A DNA stretch of 64,000 nt. Source: Holophagales bacterium (GTDB lineage Bacteria; Acidobacteriota; Thermoanaerobaculia; Multivoradales; Multivoraceae). A program made the position numbers and the translations under genes. The notes beneath the pieces were generated by a model. It had not been told where the DNA came from and ran no database searches. It saw nothing but the letters and a program-made list of their open reading frames with translations. Below are positions 1-8,510 of the stretch, in pieces (positions within the stretch are counted from its first letter, which is position 1; every line of letters begins with the position of its first letter). The DNA lies in NCBI GenBank assembly GCA_009836625.1, contig VXVC01000004.1, forward strand, positions 186,001-250,000, in the 5' to 3' direction.

Positions 1-872
1 GGTGCATCGTGGACCAGATCAAGGCAGGCAAGGGGTCCCCGCACGGCGGCGTCTACCTGGACATCGCGTGGATCAAGGAGAAGATCAGCAACTCCGAGGA
101 GCACATCAGGAAGAAGCTGCCGTCGATGTATCACCAGTTCAAGGAGCTGGCCGGCCTCGACATCACGAAGGAACGGATGGAGGTGGGCCCGACCACCCAC
201 TACGTGATGGGCGGCGTCCGGGTCGACGCCGAGAGCCAGATGTCCTCCGTGCCGGGCCTATTCGCCGCCGGCGAGTGCGCGGCGGGGCTCCACGGCGCCA
301 ACCGGCTGGGCGGCAACTCGCTCTCCGACCTGCTCGTCTTCGGCAAGCGGGCGGGCGAGTACGCGGCCGCCTTCGCCAGCGAGCAGGGCGACGTCCGGCT
401 CGACGAGGGAGCGGTCGATGCGGGCGTCGCGGAAGCGCTCGAGCCGCTCGAACGGGAAGGCGGCGAAGGGCCGTACCAGATCCAGCACGAACTCCAGGAC
501 CTGATGCAGGAGAAGGTCGGCATCGTCCGTATCGAGGCGGAGCTGGAGGAGGCGATCGACGAGATCGGCCGGTTGAGCGACCGCGCGAAGGCCGTATCCG
601 CGCCCGGAAACCGCGAGTACAACCCGGGCTGGCACACGGCGCTCGACCTGCACCCTCTGCTGGTCGTATCCGAAGCGGTCGCCCGTGCCGGTCTGATGCG
701 GCGCGAGAGCCGCGGCGCGCAGTTCCGGGACGACTATCCGCGGAAGGACGAACACTTCGGCAAGGTGATCATCCGGGTCGCCAGGGGCGCCGACGGCGAG
801 ATGGTGGTGGAGGAGATTCCGGTGGAGCCGATGAGCGACGAACTGACCAGGCTGGTCGAGGAGATGGGCTGA
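1..872 (+). CDS. sdhA: Succinate dehydrogenase flavoprotein subunit, C-terminal part (5' end outside the window)
   Basis: This is the last 289 residues of the FAD-carrying subunit of succinate dehydrogenase (fumarate reductase family), which oxidises succinate to fumarate at the inner membrane. The reading frame enters at base 3. The conserved 'HGANRLGGNSLSDLLVFGKRAG' region begins near base 292 and marks the end of the FAD-binding fold; the rest is the helical C-terminal domain typical of SdhA/FrdA. The stop codon is followed after one base by the ATG of sdhB, so the two genes are in one operon. The N-terminal FAD site and active-site His/Arg cannot be checked because they lie upstream. No membrane-anchor gene (sdhC/D) follows; it may precede sdhA. 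Confidence 0.93.
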   Translation, partial: CIVDQIKAGKGSPHGGVYLDIAWIKEKISNSEEHIRKKLPSMYHQFKELAGLDITKERMEVGPTTHYVMGGVRVDAESQMSSVPGLFAAGECAAGLHGANRLGGNSLSDLLVFGKRAGEYAAAFASEQGDVRLDEGAVDAGVAEALEPLEREGGEGPYQIQHELQDLMQEKVGIVRIEAELEEAIDEIGRLSDRAKAVSAPGNREYNPGWHTALDLHPLLVVSEAVARAGLMRRESRGAQFRDDYPRKDEHFGKVIIRVARGADGEMVVEEIPVEPMSDELTRLVEEMG

Positions 873-873
873 G

Positions 874-1632
874 ATGGCCGCGACGGAGTTCAGGATCTGG
901 CGTCAGGACGGCGCCGATGGCGAGGGCGGCTACCGCGACTACACGACGGACGTCACCGAGGGCATGGTCGTCCTCGACGCCGTTCACCAGATACAGGCCG
1001 AATCGGCGAACGACCTCGCCGTGCGCTGGAACTGCAAGGCCGGGAAGTGCGGGTCCTGCTCGGCGGAGGTGAACGGCAACCCCCGCCTCATGTGCATGAC
1101 GCGGATGAGCGACCTGCCGACGGACCGTCCGGTCACCGTCGAACCGATGCGCGCCTTTCCGGTGATCCGGGATCTCGTCTGCGACGTGTCCTGGAACTAC
1201 GAGGTCAAGAAGAAGATCGAGCCCTTCGAGCCGCGACCACCGGACGCCGAGGACGGTACCTGGCGCATCGCCCAGGAGGACGTCGAGCGGGTCCAGGAGT
1301 TCCGCAAGTGCATCGAGTGCTTCCTGTGCCAGGACGTCTGCCACGTCCTGAGGGACCACCACCTGCACGACGAGTTCGTCGGCCCCCGTTTCTTCGTCTA
1401 CAACGCGGCGCTCGAGATGCATCCTCTCGACACCCGGGACCGGCTGGCCGCGCTGAAGCAGGACGAGGGGATCGGCTACTGCAACATCACGAAGTGCTGC
1501 ACCAAGGTGTGTCCCGAGCACATCACGATCACCGACAACGCGATCATCCCGCTCAAGGAACGGGTGGTGTCGGAGTTCTACGATCCGCTGAAGAAGCTGT
1601 TCCGGGTGTTCTCGGGCGGTTCGCGGGCCTAG
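874..1632 (+). CDS. sdhB: Succinate dehydrogenase iron-sulfur subunit
   Basis: This 252-residue protein passes electrons from the SdhA flavin to quinone. A plant-type [2Fe-2S] site is visible as 'WNCKAGKCGSCSAEVNG' with a later Cys in 'LMCMTRM', and the ferredoxin half carries 'CIECFLCQDVC' and 'CCTKVCPE' for the [4Fe-4S] and [3Fe-4S] clusters. The length and motif wording are very close to the actinobacterial SdhB1 type rather than to E. coli SdhB. The ATG sits one base after the sdhA stop, indicating coupling. The next gene is on the opposite strand and begins its stop only 9 bases away, so there is no room for a separate terminator or for an sdhC gene downstream. Confidence 0.95.
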   Translation: MAATEFRIWRQDGADGEGGYRDYTTDVTEGMVVLDAVHQIQAESANDLAVRWNCKAGKCGSCSAEVNGNPRLMCMTRMSDLPTDRPVTVEPMRAFPVIRDLVCDVSWNYEVKKKIEPFEPRPPDAEDGTWRIAQEDVERVQEFRKCIECFLCQDVCHVLRDHHLHDEFVGPRFFVYNAALEMHPLDTRDRLAALKQDEGIGYCNITKCCTKVCPEHITITDNAIIPLKERVVSEFYDPLKKLFRVFSGGSRA

Positions 1633-1641
1633 GTCAACGCG

Positions 1642-2973
1642 CTACAGCTGATCGAGGGCCGCGCGCGCCACGTCAGCGAACTCGCCTTCCGGATCGAGCT
1701 CGAGCGACTTGCTCAGGTGCTCACGGGCCGCGGCCGCGTCGCTCGCGTTCACCGCGAGAATCCCGAGTTCGTAGTGCGCCCTCGCCAGGTTCTCGACGTC
1801 TTCGTCGTCCGGCGCTGATTCCAGGTATCTGGTCAGGTGTTCCCTGGCCGGGCCGGAGTCGGCGCTACGGCGGTAGGCCACGCCGAGCCGGAAGTGGGCT
1901 TGCGGGTGGTTGTCGTCCCAGGCGATGAGCGACTGGTCGTAGAGCTTCGCGTTGCCGAACGCTTCCTGGTCGAAGAACTGCTGGGCCTGGAACTGCACCT
2001 GCCTGCCGGCGGTGGGGTTGACGGCGATCCAGGCCTTGCCGACTTCGATGGAGTCTTCGAGGCGGCCGAGCGAGGCGAAGGAGAAGTACTTCATCCGCAG
2101 CGCTTCCTGGTTCCGCGGATCGATCTCGAGGGTGCGGTCGAGCTCGACCAGGGCTTCCTCGAACTGCCCGTCGTTGAAGTAGATCGTGCCGATGTTCCGG
2201 TAGGCCTGGTGGAGTCTCGGGTTGAGCGATGCCGCTTCACGGAACAACTCGATCGCCCGTTCGTCGTCGCCGCTCCGGACCGCCTGAACGCCTTGCGAGA
2301 ACACGCCGGGTGCGAGGTCGGCGCCCATGCCGGCCTCGATCGCCATCTGCTTCGCCTCTTCCGCCCGGGGATCGCCTGCGGCGGCGAAGATGTCGAAGAA
2401 CATGGACGCGAAGTCGGGCGGCATCGGCTCCATCTCGAGATACCGCCTCGCGGGTTCGAGCGCCTCGTCGAGTTGACCCAGGTTGTGTCGAATGGCCGCG
2501 ATCGTCCGATGGGCGGCGGCGATCGTCGGATCGATCTCCACGGCCTGTTCGAACAGGGGCAGGGCGCCGGCGGCGTCGCCGGCCTGGATCTTCCCGATCC
2601 CCTCGTTGAAGGCGTCGATCGCCTGCTGCTGGCGGGCCGCTTCTTCGTCCCAGAGCTGAGCGGTCAGCGATCGGTCCCGACTCCCGTCGGGGATCTCCAC
2701 CTCGAGCTCACGGTCAGGGTAGCCCTCCTTCTGCAGCAGCATCCTGTAGGGCTCTTCCGCCGGCGCCAGACGGATCCGGAGGCGGCCGTTCTTGCGGGTG
2801 GCGTCCTGGACGACGATCTCGCCCGTGGGGGCAAAGACGGTCACGTTCACCGGGCCCAACTCGGCGCCGTTCATGTCGACCACCTGCAGTTCCAGTTGGC
2901 TGCGCTGGGCGAACGCGGCGGAGGCGACCAGCAACATGGCCAGGGGGAGAACGCTACGGCTGAGTTTCTGCAT
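1642..2973 (-). CDS. Secreted TPR-repeat protein with an N-terminal beta-sandwich domain
   Basis: The 443-residue product starts best at the ATG at 2973, because this gives a clean signal peptide ('MQKLSRSVLPLAMLLVASA', cleavage near AFA-Q). Longer in-frame starts lack a signal sequence. Residues of about 25-105 look like a small beta-sandwich of the carboxypeptidase-regulatory kind ('VVDMNGAELGPVNVTVF'). After that come several tetratricopeptide repeats, for example around 'GDAAGALPLFEQAVEIDPTIAAA' and 'GQFEEALVELDRTLEIDPRN'. It is therefore probably a periplasmic scaffold. Its partner is unknown and nothing in the neighbourhood identifies it. It is convergent with sdhB and divergent from the nitroreductase. 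Confidence 0.85.
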   Translation of the reverse strand: MQKLSRSVLPLAMLLVASAAFAQRSQLELQVVDMNGAELGPVNVTVFAPTGEIVVQDATRKNGRLRIRLAPAEEPYRMLLQKEGYPDRELEVEIPDGSRDRSLTAQLWDEEAARQQQAIDAFNEGIGKIQAGDAAGALPLFEQAVEIDPTIAAAHRTIAAIRHNLGQLDEALEPARRYLEMEPMPPDFASMFFDIFAAAGDPRAEEAKQMAIEAGMGADLAPGVFSQGVQAVRSGDDERAIELFREAASLNPRLHQAYRNIGTIYFNDGQFEEALVELDRTLEIDPRNQEALRMKYFSFASLGRLEDSIEVGKAWIAVNPTAGRQVQFQAQQFFDQEAFGNAKLYDQSLIAWDDNHPQAHFRLGVAYRRSADSGPAREHLTRYLESAPDDEDVENLARAHYELGILAVNASDAAAAREHLSKSLELDPEGEFADVARAALDQL

Positions 2974-3096
2974 CGTCTGTTTCCTCTGGGGCGCCGCCGC
3001 GCGTGCGGGTGGGCGCGTCACAGTGGGAAGGAGTGGGAGGACCGGCCGATCCTATCCCTTGACGTGGGCTCCGCACGTGGGGGAACGTTAGGCCCC

Positions 3097-3777
3097 ATGG
3101 ACGCCGACGACTTCTTCGAACTGCTCTCCACCGCGCGCTCCGTGCGGCGCTACAGTCCGGAGCCGATCCCGGACGAGGACCTGGCGCGGATTCTCTACGC
3201 CGCGAGCCGGGCGCCGTCCGGTACGAACCGGCAGCCTTTCCGCTTCGTCGTCCTGCGCGACGGGCCGCGCGCCCGGAGGGCCCGGCGCCTGCTGGGTGAG
3301 TCCTTCCGGCGCGGCTGGGCGCGCAAGATGGAAGAGGAAGGGTGGAACCGGGGTTCGGCCGCCGACCCGAACTCGCCCAAGTCCCGTGCCAACCGCGCGA
3401 TCCAGCACTACGTCGACCACTTCGAGCAGATCCCGGCCGTCATCATCGCCTGTTACGTCCGCTACCGGGCGCTGACGCACTCGGAGGGCGCGTCCGTCTT
3501 CCCGGCGTGCCAGAACCTGTTCCTGATGGCCCGGGCGCTGGGCTACGGCGCCTGCTACAGCGGCTGGCACCACGCGGTGGCTGACGAACTGCGGGAGATC
3601 CTGGAGATTCCGGACAACGTCGAGTTGTCGCTGACGATCACAATCGGCCGGCCGCTGGGGCGCCATGGCCCGCTGCGCCGGCGACCGATCCGGGACACGG
3701 TCTTCGACGACGGCTGGGAACAGGGCGCCGAGTGGATCAGCGATCCTCCGGGGGCCCGGCTTTCAAAGCGTCGTTGA
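3097..3777 (+). CDS. Nitroreductase-family FMN oxidoreductase
   Basis: This 226-residue protein belongs to the nitroreductase superfamily, FMN enzymes that use NAD(P)H to reduce nitro compounds, quinones or enones. The N-terminal signature 'SARSVRRYSPEPIPDEDL' followed by 'ASRAPSGTNRQPFRF' is the FMN phosphate and ring-binding region, and 'GYGACYSGWHH' is the second conserved block. I chose the ATG at 3097 because the family signature starts only 12 residues later; the frame stays open upstream but with no homology. There is no strong Shine-Dalgarno sequence. The substrate cannot be told from sequence. It converges on the PQQ dehydrogenase gene with a 9-base gap. Confidence 0.87.
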   Translation: MDADDFFELLSTARSVRRYSPEPIPDEDLARILYAASRAPSGTNRQPFRFVVLRDGPRARRARRLLGESFRRGWARKMEEEGWNRGSAADPNSPKSRANRAIQHYVDHFEQIPAVIIACYVRYRALTHSEGASVFPACQNLFLMARALGYGACYSGWHHAVADELREILEIPDNVELSLTITIGRPLGRHGPLRRRPIRDTVFDDGWEQGAEWISDPPGARLSKRR

Positions 3778-3786
3778 CCGGCTCTG

Positions 3787-5739
3787 CTACCGCGGCAGAG
3801 CGTACGCGACCAGGGAGTGCTCCTGGCCGCGGTTGCCGACCGGCACGACGATGAACTGTCGGCCCGAGTTGACGTAGGTCATCGGGCCGCCGCCCGGCGT
3901 GTCGGGCAGCTCGGTTCGCCACACCTCTTCGCCGGTCGCCTTGTCGAAGGCATAGAGGAAACCGGTCGACGGGCCGCGAGACGCGAAGCCGCCGGGCCCC
4001 TCCTGGTACGTGCCGGGTACCTGCTCGCTGGTGACGACGAAGACGAGCGTGGCGGTCGCCATCGGCCAGCCCGGCGTAAGGCCGGCGAGCGGCCAGGCGC
4101 CGAGTCGTCCCAGGTCGAGATCGGCAATCGCCGGATGGTCGCGGGGGCCGTCGCCCACCGGCGTTTGCCACAGGATCTCGCCACGGTTCAGGTCGATTGC
4201 CGTGAGCCGGCTCCAGGGCGGCTTGACCAGCGGCAGACCTTCCGGGCCGGCCGGAAACGTGAACGCCGGCAGGTAGTCGCGGTCGGAGGGCTGTCGTTCC
4301 GTCGGAGGAATCAGGGCCATCGTGCCCAGGCGCGTCTGCGACGGCACGAACAGGACGCCGCTGTTCGGATCGACGGCGGCGCCGCCCCAGTTCGCGCCAC
4401 CGGCCTGGCCGGGGAGTTGCGCCATCACCCTCCGGTTCTCGCCGGACAGGGTCGGCGGCGTGAACATCGGACCTCCCAGGAGGGTCTTCCGGTAGAGCTC
4501 GATCGCCTTGGCGTTCAGCTCCGGCGTGAAGTCGATCAGGTCGCTTTCGCGCACGCCCTGGCGGTCGAACGGCGGCGGCCTGGTGGGGAAGGGCTGCGTG
4601 CTCGCGGTCCATTCCCCGGGAACCAGGCTCTCGGGCACCTTGCGCTCCTCGATCGGCCACACGGGCTCGCCGGTCTTGCGGTCGAAGACGTAGGTGAAGG
4701 CCTGCTTGCTGACCTGGGCCACCGCTTCGATGGGCTTTCCGTCGACCTCGATGTCCAGGAGGATCGGCGCGCAGGGGAAGTCGTAGTCCCACAACCCGTG
4801 CCGCACGGCCTGGAAGTGCCACTTCTTCTCGCCGGTCGCGGTGTCGATGGCGACCAGGCTCTCGGCGTAGAGGTTGTCGCCGTGGCGGTGGCCGCCGTAG
4901 TAGTCACTGGTCGGGGTGCCGGTGCCGAAGTAGACCCAGCCGGTCTCGTCGTCGCAACTCATCCACGACCACACGTTGGTGTTGCCCGAGTAGCGCCAGG
5001 ACTCGTCGTGCCAGGTCTCGGCGCCGGGCTCGTCGCCCTGGGGCACGGTGTGGAAGACCCACTTCTTCCGGCCGGTGCGGATGTCGTAACCGCGGATGTG
5101 GCCGGCCGGCATCTCCTGGGTCAGGGAGAAGTCCATGATCGTCATGCCCATGAGGACGGTGTCACCGCAGACGATGCCGGGCGAGTTCGCGCCGGTCTCG
5201 CGCATCTGGTCGGGCCGCCCGATGTCGCCGCGCATGTCGACCATCCCGGCTTCGCCGAACTCGAGATCGGGCTCGCCGGTCTTCGCGTCCAGGGATACGA
5301 GCTGGTGGGTGCCGGTGACCAGCACGATCCGCTGCATGCCCCGGTGCTCCCAGTACTCGATGCCGCGCTGGGTGAAGCCGCCGTGGGTCGGGATTCCGCG
5401 TTCGTACGCCTTCGGATCGTAGGTCCAGAGCTCTTCGCCGGTCGCGGGGTTGACGGCGCTCACGAGGTTCATGGCCGACACGGCGTACAGCGTGTCGTTC
5501 ACCATCAGCGGCGTGCCCTTGAGGTCGCCGGCCAGGGTCTGCGCCTCGACCCGGCTGTCGGGCGTGACCCAGCGCCAGGCGACCTCGAGTTCGGACACGT
5601 TCGACGAGTCGATCTGCGCCGCCGGCGAGTACTTGGTGCTGGCCCGGTCGGCGGCGTAGTGGCGCCACTCGATCGTCTCCTGGGCCGCCAGCGCGGTGGA
5701 GCAGGTGAGCGAGGCCGCGAGGAAGAAACGAGCGCGCAT
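3787..5739 (-). CDS. Periplasmic PQQ-dependent (quinoprotein) dehydrogenase
   Basis: This 650-residue protein has a signal peptide ('MRARFFLAASLTCSTALAA') and an eight-bladed propeller built from 'A.D..TGE..W' repeats, for example 'AVNPATGEELWTYDP' and 'AIDTATGEKKWHF'. The 'HGLWDYDFP' motif is the conserved PQQ-site Asp region of the membrane glucose dehydrogenase/alcohol dehydrogenase family. There is no CxxCH haem motif and no N-terminal membrane domain, so it is a soluble periplasmic form that would need a separate electron acceptor. No PQQ biosynthesis genes are in the window. It lies 5 bases after the enoyl-CoA hydratase gene on the same strand and is probably co-transcribed with it. The substrate (sugar or alcohol) is not predictable. 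Confidence 0.88.
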   Translation of the reverse strand: MRARFFLAASLTCSTALAAQETIEWRHYAADRASTKYSPAAQIDSSNVSELEVAWRWVTPDSRVEAQTLAGDLKGTPLMVNDTLYAVSAMNLVSAVNPATGEELWTYDPKAYERGIPTHGGFTQRGIEYWEHRGMQRIVLVTGTHQLVSLDAKTGEPDLEFGEAGMVDMRGDIGRPDQMRETGANSPGIVCGDTVLMGMTIMDFSLTQEMPAGHIRGYDIRTGRKKWVFHTVPQGDEPGAETWHDESWRYSGNTNVWSWMSCDDETGWVYFGTGTPTSDYYGGHRHGDNLYAESLVAIDTATGEKKWHFQAVRHGLWDYDFPCAPILLDIEVDGKPIEAVAQVSKQAFTYVFDRKTGEPVWPIEERKVPESLVPGEWTASTQPFPTRPPPFDRQGVRESDLIDFTPELNAKAIELYRKTLLGGPMFTPPTLSGENRRVMAQLPGQAGGANWGGAAVDPNSGVLFVPSQTRLGTMALIPPTERQPSDRDYLPAFTFPAGPEGLPLVKPPWSRLTAIDLNRGEILWQTPVGDGPRDHPAIADLDLGRLGAWPLAGLTPGWPMATATLVFVVTSEQVPGTYQEGPGGFASRGPSTGFLYAFDKATGEEVWRTELPDTPGGGPMTYVNSGRQFIVVPVGNRGQEHSLVAYALPR

Positions 5740-5744
5740 CAGGA

Positions 5745-6542
5745 TCAGCGTCCCTTGAATTCGGCCGGCCGCTTCTCGAGGAAGGCGAGGACGCCTTCGC
5801 GCGAGTCCTCGGTGGCGCCGGCCTCCGCCTGCAGCCTGGCCTCCAGGTCGAGCTGCTGCTCGTAGACGTTCTGCCAGGTCGCCCAGTACGCCTTACGGAT
5901 CATCGCCAGCGAGCGCGGACCGTTGGCGAGGCGGTGGGCCAGCTCGGTGGCGCCCTCCATCAGGGATTCCGGGTCGTCGTAGAGCCGGTTGACCAGGCCC
6001 CACTCGAACGCCTTGTCGGCCGGCAGACGCTCGGCGAGCAGGGAGAGTTCGACCGCGCGGCCCCAGCCGATCAACCGCGGCAGCATGAACGTGGCGCCGC
6101 CGTCGGGGACCAGTCCGATTCGCGCGAACGCCTGCAGGAAGAAGGCCTGCTTCGAGGCGCAGACCAGGTCGCCGATCAGGGCGAAGCTCATGCCGACGCC
6201 GGCCGCGGCGCCATGGACCGCGGTGACGATGGGCATGTCCAGGTCGCGGAGCGAGAGCAGGAGAGGGTGGTAGCTGTTGCGCAGACCCTCGCGGGCGGTC
6301 GGGTTCACCGCCCCTTCCGGCTGGTTGCCGCGACCGGAGAGGTTGGCCCCGGAACAGAAGGCGCGGCCCGCGCCGGTGAGGAGAAGGGCGCGCACTCCGC
6401 TTTCCGGCGCGCGGATGCGCAGCACGGCGTCGCTGAGCTCGGCGACCATCCGGGCGTCCGTGGCGTTCAGCACCTCCGGGTGGTTCAGCGTAATGGTCGC
6501 GAGGCTGCCGTCCTGCTCGAGCAGGATCCGTTCGTAGCTCAT
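5745..6542 (-). CDS. Enoyl-CoA hydratase/isomerase family protein (PaaG-like)
   Basis: The 265-residue crotonase-fold protein starts at the ATG at 6542 ('MSYERILLEQDG'); the frame is open further upstream but the family begins here. 'RAFCSGANL' and 'HGAAAGVGMSFALIGDLVCAS' form the oxyanion hole. 'FARIGLVPDGGATFMLPRLIG' is the PaaG-type active-site segment, where an Asp in 'PDGG' replaces the second Glu of classical hydratases, as in ring 1,2-epoxyphenylacetyl-CoA isomerase and related isomerases. It therefore likely isomerises or hydrates an unsaturated CoA ester. It follows the DUF1801 gene by 11 bases and precedes the PQQ dehydrogenase gene by 5 bases, so the three probably share a transcript. 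Confidence 0.88.
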   Translation of the reverse strand: MSYERILLEQDGSLATITLNHPEVLNATDARMVAELSDAVLRIRAPESGVRALLLTGAGRAFCSGANLSGRGNQPEGAVNPTAREGLRNSYHPLLLSLRDLDMPIVTAVHGAAAGVGMSFALIGDLVCASKQAFFLQAFARIGLVPDGGATFMLPRLIGWGRAVELSLLAERLPADKAFEWGLVNRLYDDPESLMEGATELAHRLANGPRSLAMIRKAYWATWQNVYEQQLDLEARLQAEAGATEDSREGVLAFLEKRPAEFKGR

Positions 6543-6553
6543 GCCTTCCTCTC

Positions 6554-6973
6554 TCAGTCCGGGTACATCTCGCGCATCGCGTCGAGAGAACTGCGGATCA
6601 GTTGCTCCAGCACGCCCATGTCGACGTCGGCGAGCTTGTTGACGTAGAGGCAGGACTTGCCGGTCCGGTGCTTGCCGAGTCGCGACAGCAGGTCGTCGTA
6701 GTTCGAGAACCCCGGCATGACGTAGATCGTCAGGCTCTGCTTGCGCGGCGAGAAGCCGATGCGCGGCCAGTCGCCCTCGCGGCCGCTGGCGTAACGGTAG
6801 TGGTAGCTGCCAAATCCGACGATGGAGGAGCCCCACATCGTCGGTTCCTCGCCGGTCAACCGCTTCATCATCTCGAGGACGACGAAGCTGTCCTCGCGAC
6901 GCCGCTCGTTGTCGACGGCAGTCAGGAAGCCCTCGACGCTGGCGTCGTTCTTCTTCGTCTTCAGTTCGGCCAT
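6554..6973 (-). CDS. DUF1801 domain protein
   Basis: This 139-residue cytosolic protein matches the DUF1801 (YdhG/YjhX-like) family: the segment 'EEPTMWGSSIVGFGSYHYRY' with 'WPRIGFSPRKQSLTIYV' and a late 'GKSCLYVNKLADVD' are its hallmarks. Members have been linked to iron handling and to a small steroidogenic-acute-regulatory-like fold, but no reaction is established. The start is the ATG at 6973 with no visible Shine-Dalgarno sequence. It is the first gene of the minus-strand trio with the enoyl-CoA hydratase and PQQ dehydrogenase and is divergent from trkA across a 120-base gap. Confidence 0.82.
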   Translation of the reverse strand: MAELKTKKNDASVEGFLTAVDNERRREDSFVVLEMMKRLTGEEPTMWGSSIVGFGSYHYRYASGREGDWPRIGFSPRKQSLTIYVMPGFSNYDDLLSRLGKHRTGKSCLYVNKLADVDMGVLEQLIRSSLDAMREMYPD

Positions 6974-7093
6974 TTAGTTCGGCCCGGCGCCGCGGACGGC
7001 CCTGTCGCGGGCGGCCCGGTCGCGGGCGGAAGCGGCAACCGTAGCAGACGGTTGGACGCGCCCGCGGCGGGCTTGGCTTATGCTCGACGGGCG

Positions 7094-8464
7094 GTGAGTG
7101 CGAACGGCCACTTCTGCGTGATGGGGATCGGCGACATGGGTTTCCACATCGCCGAGGCCTTCGGTCGCGAGGGGCGGAGCCTCACGCTGATCGATCTCGA
7201 TCCGGGCATGAGCGAGCGGATCGAGGAGGAACTCGACGCGGCGTTCGTGGTCGGCAACGGCGCCCACCAGGCCGTGCTGGAGCGGGCGAACGTCGATCAG
7301 GCGGAGCTCTTCATCGCCGCGTCCTCTTCGGAGGAGGCGAACCTGGTGGCGTCGGTCATCGCGCGCAGCCTCGGCGCCAAACGATGCGTCGTGCGGATCG
7401 ACACGTCCGAGGACCTGACCGTCTACCGCCGCTCCTACGAACGGCTGTTCGGGGCCGACCTCCTGCTCTCGCCGCAGAGCCTGGCGACGAACACGATCCT
7501 CAACATCGTGCTGGGCCACCACACGCACGAGGTCGACTACCTGGCCCGGGGCCGGTTCGAACTGCGGACGATCCAGGTCCAGAGCGGCAGCACGGTTGCC
7601 CGTCTACCGCTCAGCGAACTGCCGTTGCCCGAGGACGCGCGAATCGTCGGGTACTTCGATGGAGAGCACGAGCTGTCGATCCCGGGGCCGGATCTGCGCG
7701 CGTCGCCCGGTGACCTGGCCATGGTCCTGTGTCGCACCCAGTCGACGCACGATGTCGAAGAGCTGTTCGCGTCCCGGATCGAGCATCCCCACACCGTCGC
7801 CATCGCCGGCGGCAGCCCGGCTGCCGTAGCGGTGGTCAAGGCGCTGCGGAACGAGGTCAAGCGCATTCGCTGGATCGAGCGCGACCGGCGCCGGGCCGAG
7901 TTCTTCGCGCAGTCCTTTCCCGATGTCGAAGTGCTGCACGGCGACCCGATCGACGCCGCGACGATGGAGAGCGAGGGTCTCGGCCGGGCCGAGGTGCTGA
8001 TCGCCGCCACCAGCCACGACGACAGCAACGTCGTCGCCGGTCTCATCGCGCAGGAGCTCGGCGTGCGCCGGGTCGTGGCGCTCATTCACCACACGACCAG
8101 CCGGCTCTGGAAGCGGGTGGGCGAGGTGGAACTCGTTTCGCCCCACTCGCTGGCGATCGATCACGTGCGCAACTTCGTCGCCAACGGCTACAAGGCGAAC
8201 CTCGTTACCCTCGCCGATGGCGCCGTGCAGGTCGTCCAGCGCGTGATTCACGAGGCGAGTCCGGCGGCCGGCGCCACGCTGGCCGACCTGCAGGCGCCGC
8301 GTGGCCTGATCGTCGGCGCGGTCGTGCGCGGCGACCGCGTGTTCATGCCCGAGCGCAGCAACATGCTCCGCCCCGACGACCAGGTCATCCTCTTCGTCCA
8401 CCGCTCCCAGACCCAGATGGCCCGTCTCCTGTTTCCGGGCAGCGAGAGCGAGGTCGCGAGCTAG
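7094..8464 (+). CDS. trkA: Trk potassium uptake regulatory protein TrkA
   Basis: This 456-residue peripheral membrane protein is the NAD(H)-binding gating subunit of Trk/Ktr potassium channels. It contains two tandem RCK units: a first Rossmann domain ('CVMGIGDMGFHIAEAF', then 'LIDLDPG' and 'VVGNGAH') with its TrkA-C domain, and a second set starting near residue 230 ('TVAIAGGSPAAVAVVKAL'), whose dinucleotide motif is degraded. I chose the GTG at 7094 because it includes the first beta-strand before GxGxxG; the ATG at 7121 would cut it. A TATGCT hexamer ends 9 bases before the GTG and no Shine-Dalgarno is visible. The membrane partner trkH is not in this window. Confidence 0.9.
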   Translation: MSANGHFCVMGIGDMGFHIAEAFGREGRSLTLIDLDPGMSERIEEELDAAFVVGNGAHQAVLERANVDQAELFIAASSSEEANLVASVIARSLGAKRCVVRIDTSEDLTVYRRSYERLFGADLLLSPQSLATNTILNIVLGHHTHEVDYLARGRFELRTIQVQSGSTVARLPLSELPLPEDARIVGYFDGEHELSIPGPDLRASPGDLAMVLCRTQSTHDVEELFASRIEHPHTVAIAGGSPAAVAVVKALRNEVKRIRWIERDRRRAEFFAQSFPDVEVLHGDPIDAATMESEGLGRAEVLIAATSHDDSNVVAGLIAQELGVRRVVALIHHTTSRLWKRVGEVELVSPHSLAIDHVRNFVANGYKANLVTLADGAVQVVQRVIHEASPAAGATLADLQAPRGLIVGAVVRGDRVFMPERSNMLRPDDQVILFVHRSQTQMARLLFPGSESEVAS

Positions 8465-8510
8465 TTCACGGCGCTAGACTAAGGAGAAAGCCGCAGAAGG
8501 AGGCATCGCC